In this document: piece after piece, positions 33,495 to 44,036 of the stretch | Layout of the letters: every line of letters begins with the position of its first letter | Numbering within the stretch: position 1 is the first letter of the stretch | Assembly (NCBI RefSeq): GCF_001425205.1 | Contig: NZ_LMDW01000001.1 | Location: 993,928-1,057,927, forward strand | Origin: Variovorax sp. Root411 | GTDB taxonomy: Bacteria; Pseudomonadota; Gammaproteobacteria; Burkholderiales; Burkholderiaceae_C | Direction of reading: 5' to 3' | DNA length: 64,000 nucleotides | Program-made: the position numbers and the translations under genes | Notes under the pieces: model-generated | Databases searched by the model: none | What the model saw: the letters and a program-made list of their open reading frames with translations, nothing else | What the model was told of the DNA's origin: nothing

Positions 33495-35761
33495 CAGGCG
33501 GCGGTCGTCTTTGCTTGCGTTGCTGCTGTTGTCTCGTTCAGGGGTTGAAGAATGCGCGCCGCGTCGTCGCGCAGCTGCGTGGCGAGTGCCGTGGCCAGGT
33601 CGAGCCGGCGCAGCAGCCAGGGGCTGATGTCGTTGTCGAACGGGTCGGGCAGGGGGATCGGGCCGCCCACGGTGGTCGAGCCGGCGCTCTCGGGTTGGGA
33701 GGGGCCGGTGGTCGGGATGGTTCCGATGGCCGCCTCGATGCGCTGCGCGGTGCGGCTGATCGGGCCTTCGACCTCTGCGGGCGTGAGGCGGTCGCGCCGC
33801 AGCACGAGCATCGACTTCACGGCGCTCAACTGCGCGAGCAGCTGGTAGCTGTGGGCCTGCAAGTGCTCGAGCGGCTCCAGCGGCGGCTGCACCGCGCGCG
33901 GCTCCGAGAGCGAGCGCTGCGTGGCCTGCACCAGCGCCGAGAGGCTGTCGTAGGCCTCGCGGCGCGCGAGCCGCCATTCGAGCTCGGGGCTGCTGTCGAT
34001 GGCCTTCAACTGGCCGAGGCCGAGCGCGAGCCGCGCGTGCCGGGCCTGCGCGGTGAGCACGCGCGACACCAGCGCCGGAATCTGCGTGCGCTCCCACGAG
34101 GGCAGCACGTAGCAGAAGCCCCAGGCCAGCGCGGCGCCGATGAGCGTGTCGGCGATGCGTTCGAACAGCGCGAAGATGGGCGCGATGCCCACGTTCAGCA
34201 TGTGAGCCTGCACCAGGCCGAGCACAGTGGCGGCCACGGCGGTAATGAGGTAGCGCCGCACCGCGAAGCTGTGCGCGATGGCCTGCGCCACGGTGACGAT
34301 CACCAGCAGCATCAGCGCCGACGGATGCGCCGACAGCAACCCTACCGCGAGCACGCAGCCAAGCAGCGTGCCGGCCACGCGTGCGTTGCGGCGCTCCAGC
34401 GTCTGCGACAGGCTGCCGCGCAGCACGACCACGATGGTCAGCAGGATCCAGTAGTCGTGCGAACCCCAGGGCATCGACACCGCGATGGCGTAGCCCGCGG
34501 CAATCGCCAGCGCGGCGCGGATGGCGTGGCGCAGCGGCGGCTGGTCCCAGCGCCACAGCGTGAGGAAGGGGCGCAGCGACCAGGCGGTCGGGCTCACGAA
34601 GAGCTGCCAGTTGGCGCGCACCACGGCAAGGTTGGGCTCGGCGTCGCCGCGCGCCATGGCCGACAGGCGCAGCACCTCGTCGTTGATGTGGCCGATGCGG
34701 CTGGCCAGCCCTCGCGCGAGCATGGCGGCTGTGGGGCCGATGTGCCCGCCGCCGCTGCCGGGCGTGTTTGCGCTGTCGTCGGCCGAGACGTGGATGGCCG
34801 CGAGCCTCGGGCGCCGGTCGGCCACGGCCTCGGGGTGGCGGCCCAGCATGAGGGCATCGGCCAGCGCGATGGTTTCGTCGGCCAGCTCTTCGAGCACGCG
34901 GCGCATGTCGACCAGCGCCTCGGCGTGCGCGGGGTGGGCGCGCAGGGTGTCGAGGTCGAGCTCGCTGGCCAGCAGCTGATCGCGCATCTCGAGCACGATC
35001 ACCAGCATGGCGGCAAGGCGCTGGCGGCGCGGGGTGCGCGGCGATTCGAGCACGATGTCGCGCGTGGCCTGCAGCTGGTCGGCCAGTGCGGCCTGCTCGC
35101 GCAGCAGCTGGCCCAGCATCGGCGCGGGGGTGTCGCGCACGTCGCGGGTTTCGTCCTGCGGCAGGAACTGGCTGGCCTCGGTGCGCATCAGCGCGGCCAG
35201 CGAATACAGCACGTCGGCCACCGACTGGGTGCGAAAGCGCCCGTTGAGCGCGAGGTTGGCAAGCGTGGCCCAGATCACGTACAGGCCCGCGCCCAGTCCG
35301 AAGTGCCAGGTGCGCACCAGCGCGTCGGCCAGGTCGGCGGGTGCCGGCGTGGCCATGGAGAAGATCATCGAGAACATCACCGCAATCGCGATGGGGATGC
35401 CCCGCTTGCCCCAGGCCATGGCGAGGAAGGCCATGAAGGTGGCGGGCACCAGCAGCAGCCCGAGGCGGATCGGTGCGGCGTGCAGCATCTGCACCGCAAA
35501 GAACAGCGGCAGGCCGATGAGCGGCGCCGGCAGCATCTGCAGGAACTTGCCGCGGCGCGGGCCCGGCAGGTCGGGCGGCGCGGTGACGATCACGCCGGTG
35601 GCGGCCGCAGAGGCCGCGATGGTGCCCAGCCAGAGGTGGATGCCGCCCGAGATGAACAGCAGGCCCAGCGCAACGGTGAGCCCGCTCGCGACGTAGTGGC
35701 TCAGCGCAATGCGCAGAGCGGCACGAGCGCGGGGCGCGGCGTGGGGCCCCAGCATCGTCAC
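33494..35761 (-). CDS. FUSC family protein (YccS/AaeB-like putative efflux pump)
   Basis: A 755-residue inner-membrane protein with two clusters of membrane helices (residues 15-170 and 395-530), each followed by a cytoplasmic helical domain, the plan of FUSC/aromatic-acid exporter B proteins. The second cluster contains the conserved [20 protein letters not shown] and [20 protein letters not shown] segments. It begins at GTG 35761, overlapping the suhB stop as GTGA, or at ATG 35755. The family is linked to export of aromatic carboxylates. It is in one operon with suhB, an MscS channel and YbaN. Confidence 0.9.
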   Translation of the reverse strand: MTMLGPHAAPRARAALRIALSHYVASGLTVALGLLFISGGIHLWLGTIAASAAATGVIVTAPPDLPGPRRGKFLQMLPAPLIGLPLFFAVQMLHAAPIRLGLLLVPATFMAFLAMAWGKRGIPIAIAVMFSMIFSMATPAPADLADALVRTWHFGLGAGLYVIWATLANLALNGRFRTQSVADVLYSLAALMRTEASQFLPQDETRDVRDTPAPMLGQLLREQAALADQLQATRDIVLESPRTPRRQRLAAMLVIVLEMRDQLLASELDLDTLRAHPAHAEALVDMRRVLEELADETIALADALMLGRHPEAVADRRPRLAAIHVSADDSANTPGSGGGHIGPTAAMLARGLASRIGHINDEVLRLSAMARGDAEPNLAVVRANWQLFVSPTAWSLRPFLTLWRWDQPPLRHAIRAALAIAAGYAIAVSMPWGSHDYWILLTIVVVLRGSLSQTLERRNARVAGTLLGCVLAVGLLSAHPSALMLLVIVTVAQAIAHSFAVRRYLITAVAATVLGLVQAHMLNVGIAPIFALFERIADTLIGAALAWGFCYVLPSWERTQIPALVSRVLTAQARHARLALGLGQLKAIDSSPELEWRLARREAYDSLSALVQATQRSLSEPRAVQPPLEPLEHLQAHSYQLLAQLSAVKSMLVLRRDRLTPAEVEGPISRTAQRIEAAIGTIPTTGPSQPESAGSTTVGGPIPLPDPFDNDISPWLLRRLDLATALATQLRDDAARILQPLNETTAATQAKTTAA

Positions 35762-36813
35762 TTGGCGGGCGTGTCGCCCTCGGAGGGGCCACCGGCGTTG
35801 GGTGCGTCGCGGCGGATGCGTGTGAGCTTGCGGGGGGCGGGTGCGGCGGCGGGTGCCGGGGCGGCGGCTTCGGCAGCTTCATCCGCGAAGTCGACCACGG
35901 TGCTGCGGGCGTACAGGTCGGCCGAGGCGTCGGCGGCATTCGACTTGGTCGAGGCGGACACGGCGCGCACGCGGTCGCTGGCGCGCAGCTTGTCGTCCAC
36001 GTTGGCGAACTTGGAGTACTTGGCGAGCAGCGGCACCAGCTGGCCGTAGATGCGCGGGGCGCCGGCCAGGCATTCGCGCTGTTCGAGGAATTCGGGCTCG
36101 CCCGTGAAGTTGCCGATCAGGCCGCCGGCTTCGGTAACCAGCAGCGAGCCCGCGGCCACGTCCCATGGGTTCAGGCCGGTCTCGAAGAAGGCGTCGGTGA
36201 AGCCGGCCGCCACGTAGGCGAGGTCGAGCGCGGCCGCGCCGGGGCGGCGCAGGCCGGCGGCGCGGGGCATCATGTCCGCCATGATGGCCAGGTACTGCTT
36301 GAAGTTGTCGCCGGTGCGGAACGGGAAACCGGTGGAAATCAGGCACTCGTTGAGGCGGGTGCGCTTCGAGACGCGGATGCGGCGCTCGTTCATGTAGGCG
36401 CCGCGGCCCTTGGTGGCGGTGAACAGGTCGTTGCGGGTGGGGTCGTACACCACGGCCTGCTCGATCTTGCCGCGCACCGACAGCGCGATCGACACGCAGT
36501 ACACCGGGAAGCCGTGGATGAAATTGGTGGTGCCGTCGAGCGGATCGATGATCCAGACGTAGTCGGAGTCTTTGGCGCCGTGTTCGGTGCCCGATTCTTC
36601 GGCCAGGATGCCGTGCCCCGGGTACGCGCCAAGCAGCGTCTCGATGATCGCTTTTTCGCTGGCGTGATCGACTTCGGTGACGAAGTCGTTGACCTGCTTC
36701 TGGGAGATGCGCACGGCCTCGACGTCGAGGGCGGCGCGGTTGATGATCGCGCCGGCGGCGCGTGCGGCCTTGACGGCCACGTTGAGCATGGGATGCAGGT
36801 TGGGGGACGACAT
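35758..36813 (-). CDS. suhB: Inositol-1-monophosphatase family protein (SuhB)
   Basis: A 351-residue Mg-dependent phosphatase from ATG 36813 ([18 protein letters not shown]). Metal-binding motifs are complete: EESG near residue 70, [13 protein letters not shown] near 86-98, and [17 protein letters not shown] near 215. The core ends by about residue 270; the remaining 80 residues are an Ala/Pro-rich, basic extension ([19 protein letters not shown]) not usual in E. coli SuhB (267 residues). Besides inositol phosphates, SuhB homologues act in rRNA transcription antitermination. It is divergent from trmJ, a common arrangement in Burkholderiales. Confidence 0.95.
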   Translation of the reverse strand: MSSPNLHPMLNVAVKAARAAGAIINRAALDVEAVRISQKQVNDFVTEVDHASEKAIIETLLGAYPGHGILAEESGTEHGAKDSDYVWIIDPLDGTTNFIHGFPVYCVSIALSVRGKIEQAVVYDPTRNDLFTATKGRGAYMNERRIRVSKRTRLNECLISTGFPFRTGDNFKQYLAIMADMMPRAAGLRRPGAAALDLAYVAAGFTDAFFETGLNPWDVAAGSLLVTEAGGLIGNFTGEPEFLEQRECLAGAPRIYGQLVPLLAKYSKFANVDDKLRASDRVRAVSASTKSNAADASADLYARSTVVDFADEAAEAAAPAPAAAPAPRKLTRIRRDAPNAGGPSEGDTPAK

Positions 36814-36922
36814 TGGATTGTGAGAAGAACGGTGGGGAGGCCCCCGGAGGCGGCCCGGCGATGCGGGCGGCGAGAATCGGGGGATTTTACCGGCTCCGCC
36901 GTTTCGTGTCTCCAAATCCGCC

Positions 36923-37663
36923 ATGCGCACCCGTTTCATCCTGATCCAGACCAGCCACGCCGGCAATGTGGGCGCCGCTGCCCGCGCCATGAAAACCATG
37001 GGTTTTTCCGACCTCGTGCTGGTGGCGCCGCGCTGGGCCAACGTGCTGCGGCGCGAGGAAACCATCCAGCGCGCGAGCGGCGCGCTCGACGTGCTGACCA
37101 ATGCCCGCATCGTCGAGACGCTGGACGAAGCCCTGGACGGCGTCACCCACCTGTGCGCCACGGCCATGATCCCGCGCGACTTCGGCCCGCCCACGCGCAC
37201 GCCCCGGGAACACCTGGAACCGCTGGCCAAACAGAGCGAGAAGGACGACCAGCACGTGGCCTTCCTGTTCGGCTCCGAGCGATTCGGCATGCGCAACGAG
37301 GACGTCTACCGCTGCAACGTGGCCCTGAGCATCCCGACCGATCCGAAGTTCGGCTCGCTCAACCTGGGCGCGGCGATCCAGGTGGTGGCCTACGAATGGC
37401 GGCTCGCCCTCGGCGGCTACGAGGTGCGCGAGGCCATCAACCCGGTGCAGGCGGCCGATGCGCAGGCGGTGGCCGGCATGCTCGACCACTGGGAGCGCTC
37501 GCTCGTGGAGATCGGTTTTCTCGATCCCGAGGCGCCCAAGAAGCTGATGCCAAGGCTGCAGCAGCTCTTCAACCGCGCCCAGCCTACGCCGGAAGAAATC
37601 CACATCCTGCGTGGCATCGCCAAGGCCATGGCCGACGCCGCCAAGGCACCCAAGGGTTCGTAA
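36923..37663 (+). CDS. trmJ: tRNA (cytidine/uridine-2'-O-)-methyltransferase TrmJ
   Basis: A 246-residue SPOUT-fold methyltransferase that modifies tRNA position 32. It starts [20 protein letters not shown] with the catalytic Asn/Arg region ([16 protein letters not shown]), and has the knot-forming motifs [20 protein letters not shown] and [22 protein letters not shown] that bind S-adenosylmethionine. The C-terminal tail ([24 protein letters not shown]) is the usual TrmJ extension. Cytoplasmic. It is followed by cysE on the same strand, 83 bp away. Confidence 0.95.
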   Translation: MRTRFILIQTSHAGNVGAAARAMKTMGFSDLVLVAPRWANVLRREETIQRASGALDVLTNARIVETLDEALDGVTHLCATAMIPRDFGPPTRTPREHLEPLAKQSEKDDQHVAFLFGSERFGMRNEDVYRCNVALSIPTDPKFGSLNLGAAIQVVAYEWRLALGGYEVREAINPVQAADAQAVAGMLDHWERSLVEIGFLDPEAPKKLMPRLQQLFNRAQPTPEEIHILRGIAKAMADAAKAPKGS

Positions 37664-37719
37664 AACCCCATCGGCCGTACGCGAAGACCCCCGGCCTTAG
37701 ACTGCGCCGCCCCTATCGA

Positions 37720-37725
37720 TATAAC
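37720..37725 (+). promoter_or_regulatory. -10 element of cysE
   Basis: TATAAC lies 21 bp upstream of the cysE ATG. The -35 region (CTTAGAC at about 37696-37702) is weak. It suggests cysE is transcribed separately from trmJ. Confidence 0.4.
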
Positions 37726-37746
37726 GACAACAGACAGAAGGCAGCG

Positions 37747-38517
37747 ATGTTCTCTCGACTGCGCGCCGACATCCGGTGCATCCTCGAACGCGACCCGGCC
37801 GCCCGCAGCGCCTGGGAAGTGATCACGGTCTACCCCGGCTTCCACGCCGTGGTGCTGCATCGCTGGGCGCATGCCTGTTGGACCCATGGCTTCAAGTGGC
37901 CCGCGCGCTTCATCGCGCACTGGGCGCGCTGGCTCACCGGCATCGAGATCCATCCGGCCGCCAAGCTCGGCGAGCGCGTGTTCTTCGACCACGCCATGGG
38001 CGTGGTGGTCGGCGAGACGGCCGAGATCGGCGACGGCTGCACCATCTACCAGGGCGTGACGCTGGGCGGCACCTCGCTCTACAAGGGCGCCAAGCGGCAC
38101 CCGACGCTGGGGCGTGATGTGGTGGTGAGCGCGGGAGCCAAGGTGCTGGGCGGCTTCGTCGTGGGCGACGGCGCCAAGATCGGCAGCAACGCGGTGGTCA
38201 TCAAGCCGGTGCCGGCGGGTGCGACCGCGGTGGGCATTCCCGCACGCATCATTCCGTCGAAGACTGGCGAAAGCGCCGATGTGGCCGCGCCGCAGAAGTT
38301 CTCCGCCTATGGCATCACGCAGGAAGACGATCCGCTGAGCCAGGCCATGCGTGGGCTGATCGACAGCGCATCGAGCCAGGAGCACCAGATCGCGCTGCTG
38401 TGGCAGGCCATCGAGAAGCTGTCGGCGCAGCCGGGTAGCAAGGACTGCGTGCCGGGTGACGCGGCGCGCGACGAGAGCTTCGAGGCGGACAAGCTCACGC
38501 AGCTGGTGGGCAAGTAA
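37747..38517 (+). CDS. cysE: Serine O-acetyltransferase
   Basis: A 256-residue left-handed beta-helix acetyltransferase, the first step of cysteine synthesis (serine + acetyl-CoA). It has the short N-terminal form ([19 protein letters not shown]) typical of NifP/CysE-like enzymes with a truncated N-terminal helical domain. The hexapeptide-repeat region includes [32 protein letters not shown] (with the catalytic Asp and His), IYQGVTLGG and [21 protein letters not shown] 75-residue C-terminal extension follows ([20 protein letters not shown]). Cytoplasmic. Confidence 0.94.
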   Translation: MFSRLRADIRCILERDPAARSAWEVITVYPGFHAVVLHRWAHACWTHGFKWPARFIAHWARWLTGIEIHPAAKLGERVFFDHAMGVVVGETAEIGDGCTIYQGVTLGGTSLYKGAKRHPTLGRDVVVSAGAKVLGGFVVGDGAKIGSNAVVIKPVPAGATAVGIPARIIPSKTGESADVAAPQKFSAYGITQEDDPLSQAMRGLIDSASSQEHQIALLWQAIEKLSAQPGSKDCVPGDAARDESFEADKLTQLVGK

Positions 38518-38529
38518 GAAGAAGCCCGA

Positions 38530-39000
38530 TCAGCCGCCCCGGTTGGCCGGCGCATGCAGCGCCCCGTGCACATGGCCTGCGTGCTGCCCGAAGGTTTCGA
38601 GCGCGGGAGCGGCGGTGTCCAGCTCCTGCAGGATGCCGCAGACGTTCGCCGATTCGGGGCCGCAGCATTGCTGGCGCAGCGCCTTCAGTTGCTTCTCCAG
38701 CATCTTGAGTTCGGCGATGCGCGTGGCCACGTGGCCGATGTGGTCGTCCAGCAATTGGTTGACCTCGCCGCAGTCGTCCTGCGGCGCGTCGCGGAATTTC
38801 AGCAGGCTGCGGATCTCGTCGAGCGTCATGTCGAGCGAGCGGCAGCGCCGGATGAAGCCCAGGCGCTGGGCATGGTCTTCGTCGTAGATGCGGTAGTTGC
38901 CATCGGTGCGCGCGGGCTCGGGCAGCAGTTGCTCGCGCTCGTAGTACCGGATTGTTTCGACCGGCGTGTTCGCGACCTTGGCCAGTTCTCCGATTTTCAT
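38530..39000 (-). CDS. cadR: Cd(II)/Pb(II)-responsive MerR-family regulator
   Basis: A 156-residue MerR-family activator from ATG 39000. The HTH is MKIGELAKVANTPVETIRYYEREQLLPEPARTDGNYRIYD in position 1-40, followed by FIRRCRSLDMTLDEIRSLL. Metal-binding cysteines are in DDCGEVNQLL (near residue 77), RQQCCGPESANVCGIL (near 112-121), and the C-terminus is His-rich (HAGHVHGALHAP), the pattern of CadR/PbrR. It is divergent from cadA and should bind the MerR-type promoter at 39033-39063, bending it to activate cadA when Cd or Pb is present. Confidence 0.94.
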   Translation of the reverse strand: MKIGELAKVANTPVETIRYYEREQLLPEPARTDGNYRIYDEDHAQRLGFIRRCRSLDMTLDEIRSLLKFRDAPQDDCGEVNQLLDDHIGHVATRIAELKMLEKQLKALRQQCCGPESANVCGILQELDTAAPALETFGQHAGHVHGALHAPANRGG

Positions 39001-39032
39001 GATGCGGCAAATGAACGAGTGAGGATGGGCGT

Positions 39033-39063
39033 TTGACTCTACACCTGCTTCAGGGTTTCCAAT
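39033..39063 (+). promoter_or_regulatory. MerR-type promoter/operator of cadA
   Basis: TTGACT (-35) and TCCAAT (-10) are separated by a 19-bp spacer, the long spacing used by MerR-family activators. The spacer has an imperfect dyad, ACTCTAC to CAGGGT, close in pattern to the known pbrA promoter (TTGACTCTA...AGGGT). Transcription would start near base 39070, at the cadA ATG. Confidence 0.65.
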
Positions 39064-39070
39064 CGATGCC

Positions 39071-41356
39071 ATGACGAACCAGAACGCCCTGAAGCCGGTG
39101 ACGCCGGCCCTTCATCCGCACGACCACGATCATGGTCACGACCACGCGCCCGGGCATGCGCATTCCCCTGTCGCAACGTCCTGCTGCGGCAATCCGGTCT
39201 GCGGCTCGTCGCCTGCCATCGACCCGGCCGACATTCCCAAGGGCGCCTTGCTCTTTCGCATTCCCACGATGGATTGCGCCGTCGAGGAATCCGAGATCCG
39301 CCGCGCGCTCGAGCCGGTCGCGGGGGTCAAGGGTCTGCGCTTCCGGCTCGGCGAACGCACCCTGGCCATCACCACCGACGACGGCGTGCTGCCCGAGGCG
39401 CTCGCCGCTATCCGCAAGGCCGGCTTCAAGCCCGAGCCGCTGAACGTAGAGGGTGCCGCTGCAGCCGCGCCCGCGAAGATCGCCGGCATGAGCATCGGGC
39501 TTGCACGCCTGGTGGCTGCACTGCTGCTGGCCATCGCGGCCGAATCGATCTCCTTCATGGGGTTCGAGAGCAAGGGCTTCATGGCGGCCGAGATGGTGCT
39601 GGCACTGGGCGCGATCGGCCTCGCCGGTCTCGACACCTACAAGAAGGGCTTTGCCGCATTGGTGCGCGGGCGCCTGAACATCAACGCGCTGATGGCTGTG
39701 GCCGTCACCGGCGCTTTCATCATCGGCCAGTGGCCCGAAGCCGCGATGGTGATGGCGCTCTATGCGATTGCCGAATTGATCGAAGCGCGCGCCGTGGACC
39801 GCGCGCGCAACGCCATCCAGAGCCTGCTGGCGCTCGCGCCCGAGCAGGCCGAGGTGAAGCAGGCCGACGGCAGCTGGCGCACCGTGATGGCCAGCGAGGT
39901 GGCGCTGGATGCCATCGCGCGCATCCGCCCCGGCGAGCGCGTGCCGCTGGACGGTGTCGTGACCGAGGGCACGAGCGCCATCGACCAGGCGCCGGTCACC
40001 GGCGAGAGCATTCCGGTCGACAAGACCGTCGGCGATCAGGTGTTCGCGGGCACCATCAACCAGACCGCCGGGCTGGAGTTTCGCGTGACGGCGGTGGCGG
40101 CCAACACCACCTTGGCGCGCATCATCCACGCGGTCGAGGAGGCGCAGGGTTCGCGCGCGCCGACGCAGCGCTTCGTCGACAGGTTCGCCGCCATCTACAC
40201 GCCCACCGTCTTCGTGCTGGCGCTGGCTGTCGCGGTGCTCACGCCGCTGTTCATGGACTGGACGTGGATGCAGGCCATCTACAAGGCGCTGGTGCTGCTG
40301 GTCATCGCCTGCCCGTGCGCGCTGGTGATCTCGACGCCCGTCACCGTGGTGAGCGCGCTGGCCGCGGCCGCGCGGCGCGGCATTCTCATCAAGGGCGGCA
40401 CGTACCTCGAAGAGGCGCGCAAGCTCAAGGCGGTTGCGCTCGACAAGACCGGCACCGTCACCGAAGGCAAGCCGAAGCTGGTCGACTCGGTGCTGGTCGA
40501 CACCTCGGGCAACGAGGCCACGGTGTTCGCCATTGCCGCCAGCATCGCGGGCCGTTCGGACCACCCGGTGTCGAAGGCCATCGCCGAAGGCTTGAAGGGG
40601 CCGCAGGACGAAGTCGGCGACTTCACCGCGCTGCCGGGCCGCGGTGTGCAGGCCACGCACGCGGGGCAGGCCTACGTGCTTGGCAACCACCGCCTGATCG
40701 AGGAGCGGGGCCTGTGCACGCCGTCGCTCGAAGCCGAGCTGAAGCGCCATGAAGAGGCGGGCCGCACCGTCACGCTGCTGGCCTCGGCCAAGGCCGTGCT
40801 CGCGCTGTTCGCCGTGGCCGACACCATCAAGGAATCGTCGCAGGCCGCGGTGGCGGAACTGCGTGCGCTCGGTGTCGTGCCCGTGATGCTCACCGGCGAC
40901 AACGCAGCCACCGCGAAGACCATCGCCGCGCACGCCGGCATCGACGACGTGCGCGGCAACCTGCTGCCCGAGGAAAAGCTCGAGGCCATCAAGGCCATGC
41001 AGCAACGCTACGGCGCCGCCGCGATGACCGGCGACGGCATCAACGACGCCCCCGCGCTCGCGCAGGCCGACATCGGTTTCGCGATGGGCGGGGCCGGCAC
41101 CGACACCGCGATGGAGGCGGCCGACGTGGTCATCATGAACGACGACCTGCGTCGCATCCCCGAGACCATCCGCCTGTCGCGCCGCGCGCATTCGGTGCTG
41201 TGGCAGAACATCACGCTGGCGCTGGGCATCAAGGCCGTGTTCTTCGTGCTCGCGGTGTTCGGCAGCGCGACCATGTGGATGGCGGTGTTTGCCGACATGG
41301 GCGCGAGCCTGCTGGTGGTGGCGAACGGGCTGCGTTTGATGCGCGCGCAAAAGTAG
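39071..41356 (+). CDS. cadA: Cadmium-translocating P1B-type ATPase
   Basis: A 761-residue Zn/Cd/Pb exporter of the inner membrane. The N-terminus is His-rich (HDHDHGHDHAPGHAH, residues 17-31), with a CC pair (TSCCGNPVC). A heavy-metal-associated domain has T66-M-D-C69-A-V-E-E. The membrane metal site is C414-P-C416 (IACPCALVISTP). The phosphorylation site is Asp458 (DKTGTVTEGK), and the hinge is GDGINDAPALAQADIGFAMG. It pumps the cations to the periplasm for removal by CzcCBA. No ribosome site precedes the ATG and the promoter's start point coincides with it, so the mRNA may be leaderless. Confidence 0.97.
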   Translation: MTNQNALKPVTPALHPHDHDHGHDHAPGHAHSPVATSCCGNPVCGSSPAIDPADIPKGALLFRIPTMDCAVEESEIRRALEPVAGVKGLRFRLGERTLAITTDDGVLPEALAAIRKAGFKPEPLNVEGAAAAAPAKIAGMSIGLARLVAALLLAIAAESISFMGFESKGFMAAEMVLALGAIGLAGLDTYKKGFAALVRGRLNINALMAVAVTGAFIIGQWPEAAMVMALYAIAELIEARAVDRARNAIQSLLALAPEQAEVKQADGSWRTVMASEVALDAIARIRPGERVPLDGVVTEGTSAIDQAPVTGESIPVDKTVGDQVFAGTINQTAGLEFRVTAVAANTTLARIIHAVEEAQGSRAPTQRFVDRFAAIYTPTVFVLALAVAVLTPLFMDWTWMQAIYKALVLLVIACPCALVISTPVTVVSALAAAARRGILIKGGTYLEEARKLKAVALDKTGTVTEGKPKLVDSVLVDTSGNEATVFAIAASIAGRSDHPVSKAIAEGLKGPQDEVGDFTALPGRGVQATHAGQAYVLGNHRLIEERGLCTPSLEAELKRHEEAGRTVTLLASAKAVLALFAVADTIKESSQAAVAELRALGVVPVMLTGDNAATAKTIAAHAGIDDVRGNLLPEEKLEAIKAMQQRYGAAAMTGDGINDAPALAQADIGFAMGGAGTDTAMEAADVVIMNDDLRRIPETIRLSRRAHSVLWQNITLALGIKAVFFVLAVFGSATMWMAVFADMGASLLVVANGLRLMRAQK

Positions 41357-41446
41357 CAGCCAACGGCTTCGGCCGGCGCGCCCGAACTCGGCAAAGCGGC
41401 TTCGAACTAACATCTGCCGCATCGCCTCCCGGATTCCAGCCCCTCG

Positions 41447-42700
41447 ATGTCCGCCACTTCGCTCCTGCTGCAACTCATCGTCATCCTGACCACCGCGCGC
41501 CTGTGCGGATGGATTCTTCGCCACGTGGGACAGCCGGGCGTCGTTGGCGAGATGGCGGCAGGCCTGATGCTCGGGCCGGTCGTCATGGGGGCGCTGTTTC
41601 CCTCGCTGCATGCGCAGCTGTTCTCCAAGGAGTCGCTGCAGGGGCTTTCCTCGCTCTCGACGCTGGGGCTGGTGCTGTTCATGTTCGTGGTCGGCCTGGA
41701 GCTGCGGGCGTCGCAGGGCGTGCGTGAGCAGCTGCGCTCGGCGGGCTATGTGGGTGTGCTGAGCGTGGTCGTGCCGATGGCGCTGGGCCTCGCGATCGCG
41801 CCGGCGCTGCATCCGGCGCTCGCGCCGGCCGGGGTCGGGTTCTGGCCTTTCGCGCTGTTCATTGCGGCGGCGCTGTCGATCACCGCCTTTCCCGTGATGG
41901 CGCGCATCCTGAAAGACCGCGGCATGACGCGCACGCCCTTTGGCCAGCTCTCGCTGGGCGCCGCGGCCGTGGTCGACGTGTTCGCGTGGATCCTGCTGGC
42001 CGTCGTGGTCGCGCTGGTTGGCGCGGGCGAGGGCTACCGGGGCCTGCTCAAGACCACGCTGGGCATGGCGGTGGTGCTGCTGGCGTTGTTCTTCGGGCTC
42101 AAACCGGCCTTCGCACAGCTGCTGCGCGCCAAGGCGCCTGAAGGCGAGCCCTCGACCACAGTGATGGCGGCGCTGATGCTGGGCCTGCTGACGACGGCGC
42201 TGGTCACCGAGTGGCTGCACCTGCATGCGGTGTTCGGCGCCTTCCTGTTCGGCGCCTGCCTGCCGCGCGACGATCGGTTGCTGAAGTCGCTCACTGAGCG
42301 CATCGAGCCGATCTCCATCGTCGTGCTGATGCCGCTGTTCTTCGCGCTGGCGGGGCTGGGCACCACGGCCAATGCCTTCTCGGGCGCGAGCCTTGGCGCG
42401 ATGCTGCTGATCGTGGGCGTTGCCACCGTCGGCAAGATCGCCGGCGGCGCGGCCGGCGCGCGCATGGCGGGCTACGGCTGGCGCGACAGCCTGGCCACGG
42501 GCTCGCTGATGAATGCGCGCGGGCTGATGGAACTCATCGTGATGAAGATCGGCCTCGACGCGGGGCTCATTGGGCCGGAACTGTTCACGATGCTGCTGGT
42601 GATGGCGCTCGTGACTACCGCAATGACGGGGCCGCTGATCAACCTGTTCATCGGCCGCAAGGCGGCGGTCGCGTCGGACGGCGCGCACGCCAAGCCCTGA
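41447..42700 (+). CDS. Cation:proton antiporter (CPA2/Kef-type)
   Basis: A 417-residue membrane protein of the CPA2 family with 12-13 hydrophobic helices and no C-terminal TrkA-N domain. Landmarks are GQPGVVGEMAAGLMLGPVVMG near residues 26-46, LVLFMFVVGLEL, ITAFPVMARILKDRGM, GAAAVVDVFAWILLAVVV (with the ion-binding Asp) and NARGLMELIVMKIGLDAGLI. It would exchange Na+ or K+ for protons. It lies between the cadA and czcRS genes without an obvious promoter of its own, 90 bp after cadA. A direct role in metal tolerance is not shown by the sequence. Confidence 0.9.
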   Translation: MSATSLLLQLIVILTTARLCGWILRHVGQPGVVGEMAAGLMLGPVVMGALFPSLHAQLFSKESLQGLSSLSTLGLVLFMFVVGLELRASQGVREQLRSAGYVGVLSVVVPMALGLAIAPALHPALAPAGVGFWPFALFIAAALSITAFPVMARILKDRGMTRTPFGQLSLGAAAVVDVFAWILLAVVVALVGAGEGYRGLLKTTLGMAVVLLALFFGLKPAFAQLLRAKAPEGEPSTTVMAALMLGLLTTALVTEWLHLHAVFGAFLFGACLPRDDRLLKSLTERIEPISIVVLMPLFFALAGLGTTANAFSGASLGAMLLIVGVATVGKIAGGAAGARMAGYGWRDSLATGSLMNARGLMELIVMKIGLDAGLIGPELFTMLLVMALVTTAMTGPLINLFIGRKAAVASDGAHAKP

Positions 42701-42707
42701 TGGCGGC

Positions 42708-44036
42708 TCAGCCGTCGCGGCGCACCGTGAAGCCGATGCGCGTCTCGCCGCCCTGGCTCGCCGCGAACACGCGCCCGCCGTGCATGCGCGCGATGGCTTC
42801 CACGATGGACAGGCCCAGGCCGTGGTGCCGGGGCGAGCCGTCGCGCGCCGGTGCTGCGCGATAGAAGCGCTCGAACAGGCGAGGCAACGCGGCGGGGTCG
42901 ATCGGCTCGCCCCGATTGACCACCGCCAAGGTGAATTCGCTGTCGTTATTCTCGCCCCCGATCTCGATGCGGATCGACGAGGCCGGCGCCGCAAAACGGA
43001 TCGCGTTGCCCAGCAGGTTGAAGAGGGCGCGCCGGACCAGTGCGGCGTCCACGTCGGCCATGGTGTCGCCCTTCACCTCGGCGCGCAGGCCGGCTTCTTC
43101 GAGCATGGCGTCGTAGAAGTCGATCACGTCGCCCGCCTGCGCCGCCAGGCTGGCCGCCGCCCGCGTGCGCATCGGCGTGCCGCGTTCGGCCTGCGAGAGA
43201 AACAGCATGTCGGTGACGATGCCCGAGAGCCGGCCGATCTCTTCGAGGTTGGACGCGAGCACGGCCTGCAGCTCTTCGTTGCTGCGCGGGCGCGTGAGAG
43301 CGAGTTCGGTGGAGCAGATCAGATTGGCGAGCGGGGTGCGCAGCTCGTGCGCCACGTCGGCATTGAAGGATTCGAGCTGCACGTAGGCGCGCTGCACCCG
43401 CAGCAGCAGCGCGTTGAACTGGGTGATCCAGGGGCGCAGTTCTTCCGCGAAATCTGCTGCGTCGATGGGCCGGTTGGCCTTGTCGGGCGCCATCGCGGCG
43501 GTGCGCCGGGTCAGCGCCACGAGCGGGCGCAGGCCGCGGCGCACCAGCCACATGCCGGTGAGCGAGACCAGTGCCGTGCCCAGCACCACGGCGCCCAGCA
43601 GCGTCCACGCCAGGCGCCGCAGCAGTTGCGCTTCCTGCGCCGTGTTCACGCCGATGCGCGCCGACAGCCGCGTGGTGGCGCTGCCTTGCGTCCAGGGCAC
43701 TTCGACGTCGCGCAGCATCCAGCGTCCGCCGGCCAGGGGCCTGGACTGATAGAGCGGCTTGCCCTCATGCGAGATCGACAGCGTCACGTCGTCATGCATC
43801 GAGAAGAAGTCGTCGAGCTTGTGTTGCAGGAAGCCGAGGTCGCCGCCCTTGTCGGCTTCCTGCAGCAGGTGCTGCACCAGCACGGCCTTGCGTTCGAGTT
43901 CTTCTTCCTGCTTCTGCCCGAAGTTCCAGGCCGTGACGAGGTAGATGGCGAAGCAGATCGCGCTCAGCCCCAGCAGCGTCTGCGCGGCGAGCCAGAGCGA
44001 CAACCGGCTCTGCAGCGATTGCGGCCGGGGACTCAA
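42708..44036 (-). CDS. Heavy-metal sensor histidine kinase (CzcS/CusS-like)
   Basis: A 442-residue sensor kinase starting at TTG 44036, which overlaps the response-regulator stop as TTGA. Two membrane helices (about residues 12-34 and 143-165) enclose a 108-residue periplasmic sensor domain. HAMP follows ([20 protein letters not shown]). The phosphorylated His230 is in [20 protein letters not shown]-binding boxes are [13 protein letters not shown] (N), and [18 protein letters not shown] (G). Likely ligands are Zn, Cd, Co or Cu in the periplasm; the divergent czcICBA genes suggest the first three. It is translationally coupled to its partner. Confidence 0.92.
   Translation of the reverse strand: MSPRPQSLQSRLSLWLAAQTLLGLSAICFAIYLVTAWNFGQKQEEELERKAVLVQHLLQEADKGGDLGFLQHKLDDFFSMHDDVTLSISHEGKPLYQSRPLAGGRWMLRDVEVPWTQGSATTRLSARIGVNTAQEAQLLRRLAWTLLGAVVLGTALVSLTGMWLVRRGLRPLVALTRRTAAMAPDKANRPIDAADFAEELRPWITQFNALLLRVQRAYVQLESFNADVAHELRTPLANLICSTELALTRPRSNEELQAVLASNLEEIGRLSGIVTDMLFLSQAERGTPMRTRAAASLAAQAGDVIDFYDAMLEEAGLRAEVKGDTMADVDAALVRRALFNLLGNAIRFAAPASSIRIEIGGENNDSEFTLAVVNRGEPIDPAALPRLFERFYRAAPARDGSPRHHGLGLSIVEAIARMHGGRVFAASQGGETRIGFTVRRDG

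Noticed and set aside
39050-42994. Very long open minus-strand frame across cadA and the antiporter
   Set aside because: It is antisense to two clear genes and is full of Arg/His/Gln/Ala, the signature of a GC-rich shadow frame.
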